DNA of 64,000 nt from Nannobrachium achirus (lineage: Eukaryota; Chordata; Actinopteri; Myctophiformes; Myctophidae): positions 31,620,089-31,684,088 of the forward strand of contig OY997658.1 of NCBI GenBank assembly GCA_963921795.1, read 5' to 3'. Under the pieces are notes generated by a model. It searched no databases. It saw only the letters and a list, made by a program, of their open reading frames with translations, and was not told where the DNA came from. The translations under genes were made by a program, and so were the position numbers. Position 1 is the stretch's first letter. The number at the start of each line of letters is the position of its first letter. Of the stretch, positions 44,557-56,026 are shown piece after piece.

Positions 44557-45216
44557 GTAATTGTATAGCAGATGTGAAGTCCACTTAACAGCTCTGACAT
44601 AAATTCCAAATATTGTCCTCTCCAGTTAGAATGTATTTCAACCATTTGTAGCACTGTCTGTTCACAGCATCCTTTTTGCCATTCATGTATGACGGATTGT
44701 CATTATTTTAATCTGTAATTTTCTAATGGTTACATGTTCAACAGAAAACCCTACGGAGGAGCAAAACTTCAAAACTCAAAACTTACCGCTTATCACTTTT
44801 ATAAGAAGCCAGCAGCGTACAGCTTCAGGAATTCTGCTGTCTCTGCATTTCCACCTATAGTACGTATATATTGCCTTGTGTATAGGATCTGCCAACAAAG
44901 AGGCTATTGGCACCATATGCCAGACAGTTATTGCATTTTTTGTTGCATCCTACAAACAGTCATTTCGATGCAGCTGTATCATTTACATATTGGCATGGCA
45001 GACACATTGTTAATTACATATATCTCAGGATTGGCAGCCATACATAAAATCTACACACCTTTTAACTGTTGGCCACACAATCCTGTCTTGTCACCCATGA
45101 CACCCGTGGTGGAAAACTGGATTAGCATAATTGATCGGGTTTTCTGGGGGATATGATTACCTGCTTTTCAGAGAGAACTGCTTTTCATGGAGAATGTCTA
45201 ATTCATGCTCTGTCAA
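44557..45216. other. Non-coding stretch with one unrecognised open frame
   Basis: A 140-codon open frame exists at 44734-45156 on the plus strand. It shows no domain, repeats or homologue that I recognise, and no promoter or splice context stands out. It could be chance or a decayed transposon piece. Confidence 0.3.
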
Positions 45217-45513
45217 CAGTGGTGGAAAGTAAGTAACTAAGTATATACTCAAGTATCCTTTTCAAAGGATTTGTATACATTTGAAAACTTGTGAAATGGG
45301 ACATTCTGAGTAACAAGTACTTTTACTTTTAGGGTGCCCAGTCTGCCCACACCAAAAAATCTATGAGTGGAATCCGCATTCTGCCAATGCATTTCAATGA
45401 GAATGGAGCGGTTTCATGCCAGTAGAGGATTTCTGCAAAAAAAAGAAAAAAGAGTATATTTTGATGCCAATACTAATATTTCTACATGTTGGTACTTCTT
45501 AGTTCCATCACTG
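45217..45513. mobile_element. MITE with CAGTGGTGGAA ends, AGTAC-rich family
   Basis: Ends CAGTGGTGGAAAGTAA and CTTAGTTCCATCACTG are inverted; subterminal aagtatatactcaagtat and agtacttttactttt are typical of a dispersed fish repeat. No exact target duplication. Confidence 0.65.
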
Positions 45514-46657
45514 TCGTACACCAGTGTATTAAATGGAGCTTAAGGCTATGGCCATGCTGTGGTGATGATGTGTTTTTCACACATTACTGTATTGTGTTAG
45601 ATTCACCAGGTTAGCCTAGTCTATTAGGCTTTCAAGCATGATTTTATGAACTGGTGTAAGTAATTATCCGACATCCCTATTGTAATAGGGACAAAGTGTG
45701 CGGGTCATAAAAAGTTCCCCAATCACATTAAATCCATTACATGGTAATTGAGGAAACTTTCAAATAGGCCTTTTAATCTCACTTTATTGCTGCAGTATAT
45801 ATCAGACAAAACGTACACATGAATATTTAAATAACCCCGCATATGTGGTCATTAAATGCGTGCTCTGCGTTGTTTGCTATAACACCCCCAATTGGCACTC
45901 TTGCCAGGGACCCAGAGTGCAACAGTGGACAGTAGATCAGCTTTTTACTATGTGCTACTATAAATGTTGTCTTACCTTTTCATTTCACTATTAATGTTTT
46001 TTTTCTTTTTTTTTCTTTTTCTCTCTCTCTCTCTCTTTTCTTTTCTTGCCACTTAAAAATAACCTGCCACTATTGATTCAGTGGTGATTAAAAATTGATT
46101 GGCACTTAAGCCGGGTGCCAGGGGTGCAAGCTCCTTGTGCATCGCTGCTGTTTGGTACCATGGAGCATTAACTGCAATAAAAGTAGATTGCTCTGGAGCC
46201 GCCAAAGAGGCAACCAGGGGCAAAGGTCCAGTTCACGTACGCTGGGAAGGCGGGAGGGGAAAAAGAAGCAATTTATCTGAGGTAAAAATGAGCTCACCTC
46301 TAAGACCTCCCCTGGCAGTATCAACGCAGGGAGGTGGACACTGCACCAACACCAAGATACTACGGTGTCAGAGTGACCGTGTCCAACCTCGAATTTGACA
46401 ATATTAAAGTGATAGCTCACTCCAAACGGGATTTGTCAAGTGCATAGCAGTAGGTAGACACTCGTTGCAGCATCCCGGAGTCCACATCCAATGACCTGGG
46501 ATGGTTTTTAGGTTGTAAATGGCTGTCTGCGCAGTCACAGCTGTTACTGCAGGGGGCAGAGAAGTGGCACCGTAATGGAGCATGTTTGGACTTGTTTCAT
46601 ATACAGGAAATTAGGTCAAATAATGGTCACACGCTGGGCAATGAATGTGTGTAGAGG

Positions 46658-46660
<3 letters not shown>
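45514..46660. other. Unique DNA; candidate conserved non-coding element at about 46060-46400
   Basis: A CT tract at 46019-46037 precedes a non-repetitive block with gattaaaaattgattggc and gcattaactgcaataaa words. No gene recognised. Confidence 0.3.
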
Positions 46661-46737
<77 letters not shown>

Positions 46738-46770
46738 TGCGTGCGTGCGTGCGTGCGTGTGTGTGTGCAT
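46661..46770. repeat. TG microsatellite with CGTG end
   Basis: About 35 TG units, then (CGTG)n and TG again. Confidence 0.98.
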
Positions 46771-47130
46771 ATAATTACCTTGTATTTGCATATCAGATGT
46801 CCACAATGCATCCTGAGGATAACCTGGTGTGACCGAGTCCCCCATAATGAAATACTCTGCAACACCATCTGCATCAGTATGGATGGAGGCTTTCACCTTC
46901 GCCGGCTCACTCACGTCATCAGGACGCCCAGTGATTGCTTACCGCGTACAGTTAAGTGCTATTATGGCCAGTTACAAATGACTCGCTGCTCGACGGGGGG
47001 CCGGCAGAAGTGATGTAAATACAAACTGAAGACCGTCATGCAGGGGCGTCACAAGGGGGGGACAAGTGGGACTGAGTTACTACTAGGGCCCAAGGTGGAG
47101 GGGCCTTAAGTATGTTCTACTTTAGCTATT

Positions 47131-47187
47131 AAAAAATAGCAGATATACAAGCTCACAGCGCGGCAAGCTTGTACATCTGCTATCTTT
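47131..47187. repeat. Core hairpin, copy 11 (inside hAT family B)
   Basis: aaaaatagcagatatacaag against cttgtacatctgctatcttt; short loop. Confidence 0.88.
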
Positions 47188-47426
47188 GAAAAGTCGTGAG
47201 AATGTGTGCAAATCTTTGAATATATGTATTTTTTTAACCGAACATTTGTAACTAAAATTTTGCTTCTGGGGGTCCATAGAACTAAATATTTTGAGATGGG
47301 GGTCCGTGGCCAAATACATATCATTTTGGGGGTCCTTCACATGAAAAAGTTTGAGCACCATAGGTTTTTCAAAAATCCTTAGAAGGATTTGAAATATTCA
47401 AAGACTTGCACAAATGTTCACGATTC

Positions 47427-47463
47427 TTTTAGCAGATCTAGCTTGTATATCTGCTATTTTTCC
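47427..47463. repeat. Core hairpin, copy 12, collapsed (inside hAT family B)
   Basis: ttagcagatctagcttgtat atctgctattttt: the two arms are present but the inner halves of the stem and loop are deleted. Confidence 0.75.
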
Positions 47464-47655
47464 AATATAAAGCACAAAATGTGAGTGAATCCTTGTACCC
47501 ATGCAGGGCCCAGAATTTGGTGCGACACCCCTGCAGGCTAGACCGACCCTGCTGGAGGGCACCGCCGCTCAGCACTCCATCTGGCGGCAGCTCTGCCATC
47601 AAGGAGTGCATAAGAGGAGGACGGGGGTGATCAGCAGACCTGGAAACATCTAAAC

Positions 47656-48108
47656 CAGTGGTTCTCAAAACCTTTCATGTCAAGGACCCCCAGATAGTTC
47701 GCTGCGAGCCCCCATTTCAATATATTTTGGGCCGAGGAACCCCATAAAAGATTTGTGTTGTTAAAATGTTTGAAAGATATTCCAAGTAAAAGTCCCATTC
47801 CCACTGGGCCAGATAAACAGATAAAAAAAATCTTTTTCCATTCAAGTGGATGGTAAGATAGTAAAGATACTGATAAAAAAGATATCTGTGACCGATATTT
47901 TTTATCTGTATCTTACCATCCACTTGAATGGAAAAATATCTGTCATAGATAAAAAAAAAATGTATCAGTATCTTACCAAATAACTGATATATAAGGGTTT
48001 GGAGTGGTTAAACAAATTTTGATGCTATATTATCTAATTTAGCTGGGAACCCCCTGGAACCCCTCAAGGACCCCAGGGAGTCCCCTGACCCCACTTTGAG
48101 AACCATTA
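47656..48108. mobile_element. hAT MITE with CAGTGGTTCTCAAA ends
   Basis: Ends CAGTGGTTCTCAAAACC and CTTTGAGAACCATTA, flanked by ATCTAAAC (47648-47655) and ATCTAGAC (48109-48116), seven of eight equal. The interior has its own, different palindrome (ccattcaagtggatggtaag near 47837 against its complement near 47916-47935). Confidence 0.85.
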
Positions 48109-48189
48109 ATCTAGACAGACATGAATCCTGTACAATTACCAGTAGGTGCTTTATTTCGCCTGTTCTTCTGTTTGTGGCGGATCGCATAA

Positions 48190-48600
48190 GTAGCACAAAA
48201 GTCCGGAATTCAAAATGTTCTTGAGTAAAAGTATGAAAGTGTTTGGCATCAAAATGTACATAAAGTACCAAAAGTACAAAAATGTTTAAAAATAGCAGAT
48301 CTACAAGCTCACAACACATCGCATCGCAATGCATTGGAAGCTTGTAGATTGGCTATTTTCCAATAGCCACAGTATAAAATAGGGCTAAAATGGTTTATGT
48401 ATGTTTTATAATATTATAATTTATACCTGCAAAGTAACTAGTAACTAAAGTTTTCAAATAAAGTAGTGGAGTAAAAGTACAATATTTGGATCCGAGATGT
48501 AGTGGGGTATAGGGTAAAAATATTGAAAATTGGAAATACTCAAGTAAGCACAAATCCCTAAAAATTGTACTTATGTACATTTATTAAGTAAGTACTTTAC
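48190..48600. repeat. AGTAAAAGTAC-type repeat with hairpin core
   Basis: gaattcaaaatgttcttgag, gagtaaaagta, gcaaagtaactagtaactaa and tcaagtaagcaca words are shared with 6795-7170 and 59638-59875. Core hairpin copy 13 occupies the same relative position as copy 1. Boundaries approximate. Confidence 0.6.
48287..48359. repeat. Core hairpin, copy 13
   Basis: aaaaatagcagatctacaag against gcttgtagattggctatttt; loop about 20 bases. Confidence 0.92.
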
Positions 48601-49274
48601 TTTACACCCATCCATTTATTCTCGATGTTCCGTTCATGGGGTTTCGAGGGTCAAACTGTGTGTCACAGGGAGGTGTCAGATTATGACAAAGCACTGCCAC
48701 TCAGGAAGGTCAGAGGATTATGGTGAAATTGACACGGTCATGGAGTGGAGATGGTGATTCCCTGAAGGTCAACCCAGCTAATGGCTCTCCAGGATACATA
48801 ATTTTACCATTAATAACCCCTCCCCACACACACACGCTCAATGTTTTTGCAGTCCTGTGTCAACATCCCTGCATGCGTTTATCTTTGTGCGTATATGTGT
48901 GTGGACGGACGCCTTGGGGAAGGGACGGCCGCGGGCTGCTGCATGGCCTGGATGAGAGCGTTGGGAGACATATGTGCCCGGCAGCAGCTCCCTGCCGTGG
49001 CCTGAGACAGAGTGCCGCTCTAATTAGCCGACCTGTCGCCACTCACGCATACAGCTGTGCAGGGGAAGCCGGTGGTGAAAATTGATTGACTCATCCAAGA
49101 CTTTCTGTCATCGCCCTGAAGACAGAGAGTGTCTCCCGATGCTCTCCCGACCCGTCCGCCCAGGAGGCAGTGCCGGAACTTCGCATGATAAACACGCTGC
49201 AGTTTTATCCTTCTTTTAAGAACTTGTGGTGGGGGCGAGGGTGGCGCTATTTATATGGCTTTAAACTTTTATGG
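48601..49274. other. Unique DNA; candidate conserved non-coding element at about 48930-49190
   Basis: Non-repetitive, moderately GC-rich block with ctctaattagccgacctg and gaaaattgattgactcat words. No coding frame stands out. Upstream part unremarkable. Confidence 0.33.
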
Positions 49275-49282
49275 GTTTTAAC

Positions 49283-49697
49283 TAGGGGTGCACGATTAAT
49301 TGGGCCATCATATCGGTATCGGCAATATCGGCCATAAAAATGCATTATCGGTATCGAACAGATATCACATTAATTGATCGGTTTCAGCCTATATTTTGTT
49401 TTATAATATTCATATTTGAATGTGATGCTGAATAAGCACTTTGTGATGATGAAGGCTGAAGATTCAATCAGTGTTTTCTGGGGAAGCTTTTCAATTTTGA
49501 TTTTTTTTAAATAAAAATATTAAATTTAGATATTTGCAGGATCATATTTCTCGATACCGAATCTAATACGATATATATATTGCATTATAATATAATTATT
49601 TAATATGTATCGGTATCGGAATCGGTATCGACAGATATGACCCTGTAAAAAATCGTTTATCAGATATCGTCCGTAATGTCATGATCGTGCATCTCTA
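49283..49697. mobile_element. hAT element with TAG-GTGCACGAT ends, 8-bp target duplication
   Basis: Ends TAGGGGTGCACGATTAAT and ATGATCGTGCATCTCTA, flanked by GTTTTAAC on both sides (49275-49282 and 49698-49705). The interior is rich in atcggtatcgg words, a hallmark of a widespread vertebrate hAT family. Non-autonomous, 415 bp. Confidence 0.95.
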
Positions 49698-49705
49698 GTT
49701 TTAAC

Positions 49706-50014
49706 TGTTTGGGATTAGTACTCGGCTTGGGGTTTGCATATTAATTGTAGCCATCTTGTCTCATGGCATGATCTAAGTGAAGAGTGCTACTACATCTACA
49801 CAGTTTAATGTGGAGTGTTTATTTAACTCTGAGAGTGTTTACCTCCTTTTTCCCTATATGTTCTGACCTGTGACTTGTGACATGTGATCTATACGGCCTA
49901 AACGGTCTAAATATGGCCTTATAGTCAACTGTAAATCTAAATTGTTAACCTTCTTAAACAACCATTTATCTTATGCCAAGCAGTCAGTGTGAATAAGAAT
50001 GTGTTCTATTCACT
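49706..50014. other. Non-coding spacer, nothing recognised
   Basis: No feature recognised. Confidence 0.4.
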
Positions 50015-50260
50015 AGCTAACAAGAAACACACCATGAACAGGTTTAAGGGTTTTAATGAAGTAAAGGGCAGATAAATAATGAGCAGTGATCGATGAGCAG
50101 ACATGGATCTATGATGAAACAATCATGAATCAATCAATCAATAATAATAATTAAATCAATCAGTAATGAGTCAATAATGGAAAGGGAGGATTGGGGAGGG
50201 TGTAGGTTCCGGGGAGGGTCGCAGACCCTAGAGTCTTTGGGGTAGGGGTCGTATAGCGTA
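50015..50260. repeat. Direct repeat of the tyrosine-recombinase element, unit 2
   Basis: Almost identical to 50576-50820: both begin gctaacaagaaacacaccat and end near tttggggtaggggtcgtata. Both contain aatcaatcaatcaataataa and gatcgatgagcagacatgga. Confidence 0.95.
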
Positions 50261-50575
50261 ATCGTCTGCACCGTCAGCATCAGTGGCGACGTGGACTGAA
50301 CCCCCCGGCAGGAACCTGAGAAAAGAAAATGGAGAGAGGAGGAGAGGGGGATAGGGAGAGGAGAGAAAGGTAGAGTGAGAGAGAGAGGGGGAAAAAAGGC
50401 TGTGGTGGTGTAGGGGTGGTGGAGGGATACGAAAAAGCAAGAGGGGTTCTGGGAAGTTAGAGTGAGGATAAATAGAGCTAGGTAGGTAGCGTGAGGGCAG
50501 GTAGGTGGAGAGGGGGGAGGAGTCATGGTGTGTTTCTCTCTCTCCTGAACTTCTGTTGTTCCAACACCATTTCAC

Positions 50576-50820
50576 CAGCTAACAAGAAACACACCATGAA
50601 CAGGTTTAAGGGTTTTAATTAAGTAAAGGGCAGATAAATAATGAGCCGTGATCGATGAGCAGACATGGATCTATGATGAAACAATCATGAATCAATCAAT
50701 CAATAATAATAATGAAATCAATCAGTAATGAGTCAATAATGGAAAGGGAGGATTGGGGAGGGTGTAGGTTCCGGGGAGGGTCGCAGACCCTGGAGTCTTT
50801 GGGGTAGGGGTCGTATAGTG
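50576..50820. repeat. Direct repeat of the tyrosine-recombinase element, unit 1
   Basis: Partner of 50015-50260, adjoining the recombinase coding relic. The two differ at only a few positions (for example atgagcagtg against atgagccgtg). Confidence 0.95.
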
Positions 50821-50829
50821 TTCTGTTTT

Positions 50830-51665
50830 CGGTGGTGAACAGGGGGTCTGAGGGTAGGGCATTAAGGGAAAGTCTGGCTCGGATATGGTTGGCTAGGGGT
50901 TCGTATGGGCTGGTTGGGGAGTTGAGGCGGAATAGGTATAGATGGGGGTTAATCGGCACTGGGTGGCTTTGCTCTTTTTGATTGTAAACACGAGGGTATT
51001 GTGGTCGTGGATGGCTAGGTCTGATAGGCAGGCATGGATGCTGGGGTCGAAATTTGAGTTGGGGGTTGTGAATTCTGAGCATCTGAGGAAGCCGTAGAAG
51101 GCAAGGAGGAACATTGATTCTAAAGTGGAGGTGGTTGTTTGGTTGGGGTAACCTGAACAGATGGATGTATGCAGGCGCCTAGGATGTCTAGTGTGAGAGG
51201 TAGGCAACTAGGGGGGAGGCGAGGTTCAAGGCGCTGCAGGCCTTTCAGTTGGAGGGTGATTTGTGGGTGCTGTGTGAACGGATGGGGCGAGCCGGTGATG
51301 AGTTTGGAGAAAAAGGAGATTCCACAGAGGTAAGCTCGGATTGTGGAAACTCTGGTGGAGTGTGTAGAGTGGCTGTAGCTGATGTAGGCTGAGAGGGTTA
51401 TGAGGTCTGAGGAAGGGAATTGGATGTTATGTGTGTGTGGTGGAACGACCTGAATTTGGTCCACGCGGTCCAGTAGGACGACAAAGTGGAGTCGGCAACG
51501 CCCTGGAGGATGGACTGCTGGGACTGCAGGATGAGATGGTGGAGGGGGTGGTTTATGGGAAGATGATGTCCGAAAATGGTGGAACCGGGACTGGATGGGG
51601 GTCTGAGTGTGGAGCCAGTGTCTTGCATTTTTGAAACATAAAACGGGAGAGTGAGTCAGCTATGG
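50830..51665 (-). pseudogene. Tyrosine recombinase of a DIRS/Ngaro-like element, frameshifted
   Basis: Starting near 51660 on the minus strand, PIADSLSRF is the end of the RNase H domain of such elements. The recombinase follows: STLSSYWTAWTKF (N-terminal SAM-like region), STIRAYLCGISFF and HPQITLQLKGLQR (51120-51464), then LLAFYGFLRCSEFT and LSDLAIHDHNTLVF with KKSK (50893-51207). The frame shifts at least three times (near 51500, 51140 and 50960), and the C-terminal part with the expected R/H-x-x-R and Tyr nucleophile is not recognisable before the direct repeat. It cannot encode an active enzyme. Confidence 0.78.
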
Positions 51666-51668
51666 GCT

Positions 51669-51796
51669 CGTCTATTGGGCAAAATATATATATCAAATAC
51701 AAAATATGAAACAGGTGTCCATGTGACCAGCCGGTCTCGTCAGTCGTCTATTGGGCAAAATATATATATCAAATACAAAACATGAAACAGGTGTGA
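51669..51796. repeat. 78-bp tandem duplication
   Basis: cgtctattgggcaaaatata and the following tatcaaatacaaaa(t/c)atgaaacaggtgt occur twice, 78 bases apart. Confidence 0.92.
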
Positions 51797-52880
51797 AAGA
51801 CAATTGGCCTACTAGCAGTGTACAGAAGAAATCTGGTCCAGACTCTGAGTGGGAGAACACGATCATAAGCTGTTTGGACATTACAGTGAAGTTCAGGGCT
51901 TCAAGCTTTTTCCCTGTTCCCCCATTTTCATCTGTGATTGTTACCTTGGACCTCTGCCACAATAATAAACTATTTTCATGAAGCAAAGATTGCTACTGTG
52001 GGAACAATCGACTGAGGTACGGTCCAGAGACGGATAGAGGACTGCATGTTTGCTTTGCTTCAGAGAAGTATATAGATACACTTGCACAGCACTTTCACCT
52101 GCTTTCTGATGTGCTAAGTGGTTGAAAATAACTGTTCAATGTAGCTGACCAGTGGTGCAGTAGTGATTACATGTTTGGGGGGTCGCTTATCTAGTGGCGT
52201 CACATGTGACGCACGGACATGCACGAGCATGTGACGTGCGCGTCGCGAGAACATTTTATTCTTGTGTTTTCTAACTATTCTGAATGAATGCCTTGAAACA
52301 GAGATGCAAAAGGTAGAGATGAGATGTAGGCTATAGCCTATAAAGATGAAATACTTATTTAATAAACATAAATACATAAATATTTCAACTAACAGGTGAT
52401 ATCTACTGCCTAGAATCTGTGTTCTATCCATCTGTCATTCAGTGTTATATGAGATACATAAAGTTCGCTCTGGCTCGCCATGGTTCTCCCTCCTTTTTCT
52501 ATAGAAGGACCTAGATGAAAGGCTACAACGTTTAATTTCTAAAGGTACTGTTAAAACTAATAATAGGTGTGGCTTTGCTATAGTGTTGTTTTGCTAATAT
52601 TATCTGTCTTTTGCATGTTACTATTATGAAAATGTCTAGATTAGGTGGAAAAGGAAGCTAAGCAATGCGACCTCCCTGTGTGTAGCCTATACACAAAAGC
52701 TAAATATATAGCCTTGTTTTTGTTAAGCATTTCCATTTTCCCCACAATCGTATAAATGAACACACATATGAATGACCTATTTCTCCTTTTGTGAAATGAC
52801 TATGTAGGCCTTCCTTTTTCATAGAAAAACATAAAACAGCACACAAATTTGCAGCATTTTATTTTTATTGTTTTACAGTA
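51797..52880. other. Non-coding stretch, nothing recognised
   Basis: A CpG-rich patch (gtgacgcacgg...cgcgtcgcgag, about 52200-52250) contains the palindrome gtcacatgtgac. No gene or transposon end recognised. Confidence 0.4.
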
Positions 52881-52883
52881 TAT

Positions 52884-53165
52884 TTAGGCATCATGCCTTC
52901 GGTTCCTGTCGGGCCAGAGGGCCTCGTCTATATCACAGCCGATGTTCTCCCTGTCCAAGCAGCATTGGAAGAAACGCCTTGAGTGGCCCTGACGGGCCTC
53001 AACACTGACGTCGTCACAAGCCTCTTCCATGTGGGTTCCGTTCATAAACCTTCCACCTCCAAGCTGAAAGGAACTCCTCAATTGGTTTTTAGGAAAGGAG
53101 AATAAGGTGGAAGGTACAGAACAGAAAAATGTGGGTGGTCCTGGAACCACTAACGCACTCTGACA
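52884..53165 (-). pseudogene. Tc1/IS630-like transposase, C-terminal relic
   Basis: On the minus strand one frame reads PPYSPFL and, after a one-base shift, PIEEFLSAWRWKVYERNP. Together these form the region around the third catalytic acid (Glu of PIEE) of Tc1/mariner-type DDE transposases. A third shift leads to RRFFQCCLDRENIGCDIDEA and a stop at 52884, matching the C-terminus of a Tc1-like family common in fish. Frames change at least twice in 120 bases and about 40 residues are missing between the last two parts. An AATAAA signal follows on the minus strand (about 52865). Dead copy. Confidence 0.7.
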
Positions 53166-53606
53166 GCCCGGTGGAAGCAGTGGCCCGAATCTCATTAGAT
53201 ATACACACATTTTGGTTGATGCTTAGAGATTTTAGAAGTGTTTTTAGAGTGCAACAACTGAACATTGTGTGTAGTGTTTCAACAACAAGGTGACAATAAG
53301 GGGATGTGTGATTTGCAAAGTGAAAGAAGGAAAATCAGAGTCTAATGCAGAAAAGGGAGTGTGAAGTAGTGCCAAATCGGGGGCAAGCAATAGGTACAGG
53401 ACGCTTTTGTGTTAACATGCGTGAAAAACTGTAATTCAGGTCTACCTGGCTGAGCCACTACAAAGCTAAGGAAGGCTTTGAGGTAAAAGCATACCGGCAG
53501 CAATGAAGCAAAAAGCTCATGTTTTTTCTTTTGTTCTTTCAATGCCGTGGGCTACCAGCCGACTCTTGGCCCCTTGTGTACGAATAACTGGATGTCTAAT
53601 GCTTAT
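53166..53606. other. Non-coding stretch, nothing recognised
   Basis: No feature recognised. Confidence 0.4.
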
Positions 53607-53746
53607 TTTATACCCTGTCATACGATGGTGTCATATACCAAAATAGGCGATCTACAAGCGCACAATGCGATGCAAAGTGACACGCTATGATCTTGCAGCT
53701 CGGCTATTTTTTCGATGTGCAACACCACTGTGCGGCGGGGTATAAA
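53607..53746. mobile_element. 140-bp palindromic MITE with core hairpin (copy 14)
   Basis: The outer ends tttataccctgtcatac and gtgcggcggggtataaa are imperfect inverted repeats, followed inward by tggtgt/acacca and then the core hairpin (caaaataggcgatctacaag against cttgcagctcggctatttt, 53640-53711). This copy shows what a complete solitary unit may look like. Confidence 0.75.
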
Positions 53747-55415
53747 TTGGGATTAATGGTCTGGGGGGTTGGGGGGAAATGACATAGCGGAGGGTAGGCG
53801 GAGACATGGTGCACTGGCTAAACCAGATCTCCCCCTAGGAGTCTCAAGATGTGGAGCGTGATGCTTTCCTCTGCACGCGTTTCCTCATTCTCAAGTCTCC
53901 CCACCGTACGCGCTTAGGTCTGGCAGAGAAATCCCTCATCTTGTATCTGGTTCAAGGTCCACTGGCGTTGATGACAGTTGATGACAATCCAGCGGGGAGC
54001 GAGGGAATATCACCTGTGACCATATGATGACTGTCTGGAAGAGTAGAGAGCAGAGAGGCAGTGAAGAGTGGGAGAAAATGAGAGAGGGGGGGGGGGGGGC
54101 ATTCAGCTGGAAGTCAAGGATAAAAGCAACGTAGCGTGATTGTTTTTCGCAAAGCAGACAGTGATGTTGATGTTTTTCAGTGCTGTTATCGATGAGCAAA
54201 AACATCTTATTAGGGAAATCAAGAACACTTCTGGCGATCCCTATGGGCATTTTGCCACATGCAGATTATACTACAGCATTAGCAACTTCCACACACTATT
54301 CACGGCGCAGTGGTCAGACATCGATCGCACTACGATTTCTAAGATAATTCCCCTTGATAGGACCATGTTTATCTTTGAAAAATATGAGGAATTGACATGA
54401 TCACGCCGTTGTGCGCAACAACAGGTGTCAGTCCTGAAGCAATCAACCAAAAACCAAAAATCTAAAGGAGACAAACTGAGCTATTGATTCTCCCCATCTG
54501 TCTCCGTGCATATTTCTCTGAAATATGATGCACTGTGAATCAACGCCTGTACCTAGTGTTGTGTTCTTGCATTATGCCTGAGTGATATAATTCATATCAT
54601 GTCTGCGGAAGAGGAGGAAATCAATTAGATTTAGTTGGCAGTGGGGCCTGGTAATAAATTCTCAAGGTTTGGATAAAATGTGGATAACGAGGGAAAAATG
54701 TAAATGTTATGAAGTTTCACCAGAGCTTCCTTCATAGTTGTGGCTATAATCGTACGCCAGTCAGAATGCTGTCTACAGAATGATGTAGGAAAGATTATGG
54801 CTTGCCTCAGCTCACCCCATGTTTGAATGGTAAATATTGAATGAAAACATGTTGACTCCAATTAACACTGTTTTGAATATAAAGGCATACTGCCATTGTC
54901 TAATATGACTGAATATACTGTAAAGGAGCCTCTCTTGGTTCTATTCAAGTATACTTTAATACATTTAAATCTTTTGAGGTGACATATGATATTGAAAGTC
55001 TTGCACTGTTTGAAATGCAGCTAGGGAAAGAAAATATTTTAAAACAACAAAGACATTTCTGGATTTTTTTGGGAAGGCTTGCTATTATTATAGTGAACTC
55101 TGGTGAAGTGTCTTCTATATTTGCAGGCAAGCAGCAATCTAAGATGTCACACAGAAAGGGAAAAACAACTATTGATGTTTAAAAAATACTTTCCCTTGAA
55201 TAAATATTAAAAGTGACTTGAAACTTTGATCTCAGTTCTTCTGAGCGTTCCACATGAAGCATAGTACTTACTTCTTATCCCACCTGTCAACTGGCTGAAT
55301 CTGTTTTTATTCCCCTATCATCTGTGTCGGTGTTGGCAATTGGCTTCCAAGACTCTGGTTTGTTATCAATCACCTATGAGAATGCGTACAAAATACACAC
55401 CTAAATAAAAATAAA
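53747..55415. other. Unique DNA, possibly with conserved non-coding elements
   Basis: Includes a G run at 54088-54101 and a short open frame at 54140-54400 that I do not recognise. Texture is non-repetitive from about 53820 to 55400. No exon, RNA or transposon end identified. Confidence 0.35.
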
Positions 55416-56026
55416 CCAGTAAGACTCCCTAATCGGGAGATAAGCGACCGTAGGTGGCTTATCTCCACAAATAGGGCTAAAATTTGTTTTTCCAAAATCT
55501 TCCTGATCCATGTTGATGACATGAGTGTAGACATGCTGTGTAGTGATATTCGTGATTTTAGGGCAAAAACTGTAGGAGCAGTGTCCAAAAATGTGTTTTA
55601 AAAATCGGCCTGAAGGTGGCGCTAGAATAGGGCCATGTGAGAAATGAGGGGTGGGGTCTCCGCGTTGCCTTGGCGGACGAATAGGTACCGGCCCCGGCTC
55701 TCCCGGACGCTCCTAGCCCGAGTTACGGCATTTTATGTGCGCTGCAGTGGCAGGGGGTCCTCCACACGTGTGACGTGTGAGCACATTTGGTCATTTTTTA
55801 CATCTGGGGGTCCCCCAGGGACCCCCAGGTCCCTGGGGCTCCGGGGGTCCTTGGAGGTTGTAGTTTGGCAGTCGAGTGTGTGTGCAAAATTTGGCATGGA
55901 TGGGGCAACGGTTGTGGAGATATGAGCAGGGCAAAAGTGTGACGGACTGACTGACTGACTGACTGACTGACTCACTGACAGACAGCCGGTGGAGGTTTTG
56001 GTAGTAAATGCGACCTATGGTCGCAA
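55416..56026 (+). mobile_element. Dispersed GCGACC-ended element, copy 2
   Basis: Same CCAGTAAGACTCCC start and gcgacctatggtcgcaa end as 7318-8183. The first about 320 bases are nearly identical to copy 1; it has only one internal gggtccctgggg unit where copy 1 has two, and the gactgact run is expanded. Confidence 0.85.

Larger units (their letters stand above)
47041..47533 (+). mobile_element. hAT MITE family B, copy 2
   Basis: Ends CAGGGGCGTCACAAGGGG and TTGGTGCGACACCCCTG. Internally collinear with 58570-59034: ggcccaaggtggaggggcc, hairpin, aatgtgtgcaaatctttga, three gggggtcc blocks, second hairpin, tgaatccttgtaccca. It has two core hairpins (copies 11 and 12). Flanks do not match, so the target duplication has decayed or been lost. 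Confidence 0.85.
50015..51665 (-). mobile_element. DIRS/Ngaro-type tyrosine-recombinase retrotransposon, 3' part
   Basis: On the minus strand the order is RNase H C-terminus, tyrosine recombinase, then two direct repeats (50576-50820 and 50015-50260) separated by 50261-50575. Split or repeated direct repeats downstream of a recombinase gene, and no LTR or integrase, are the signature of DIRS-like/Ngaro elements. The element is 5'-truncated near 51665. The repeats still agree closely. Confidence 0.78.

Noticed and set aside
44734..45156. 140-codon open frame on the plus strand
   Set aside because: No recognisable domain, no codon or motif pattern, no splice or promoter context. A frame of this length is not rare over 64 kb read in six frames.
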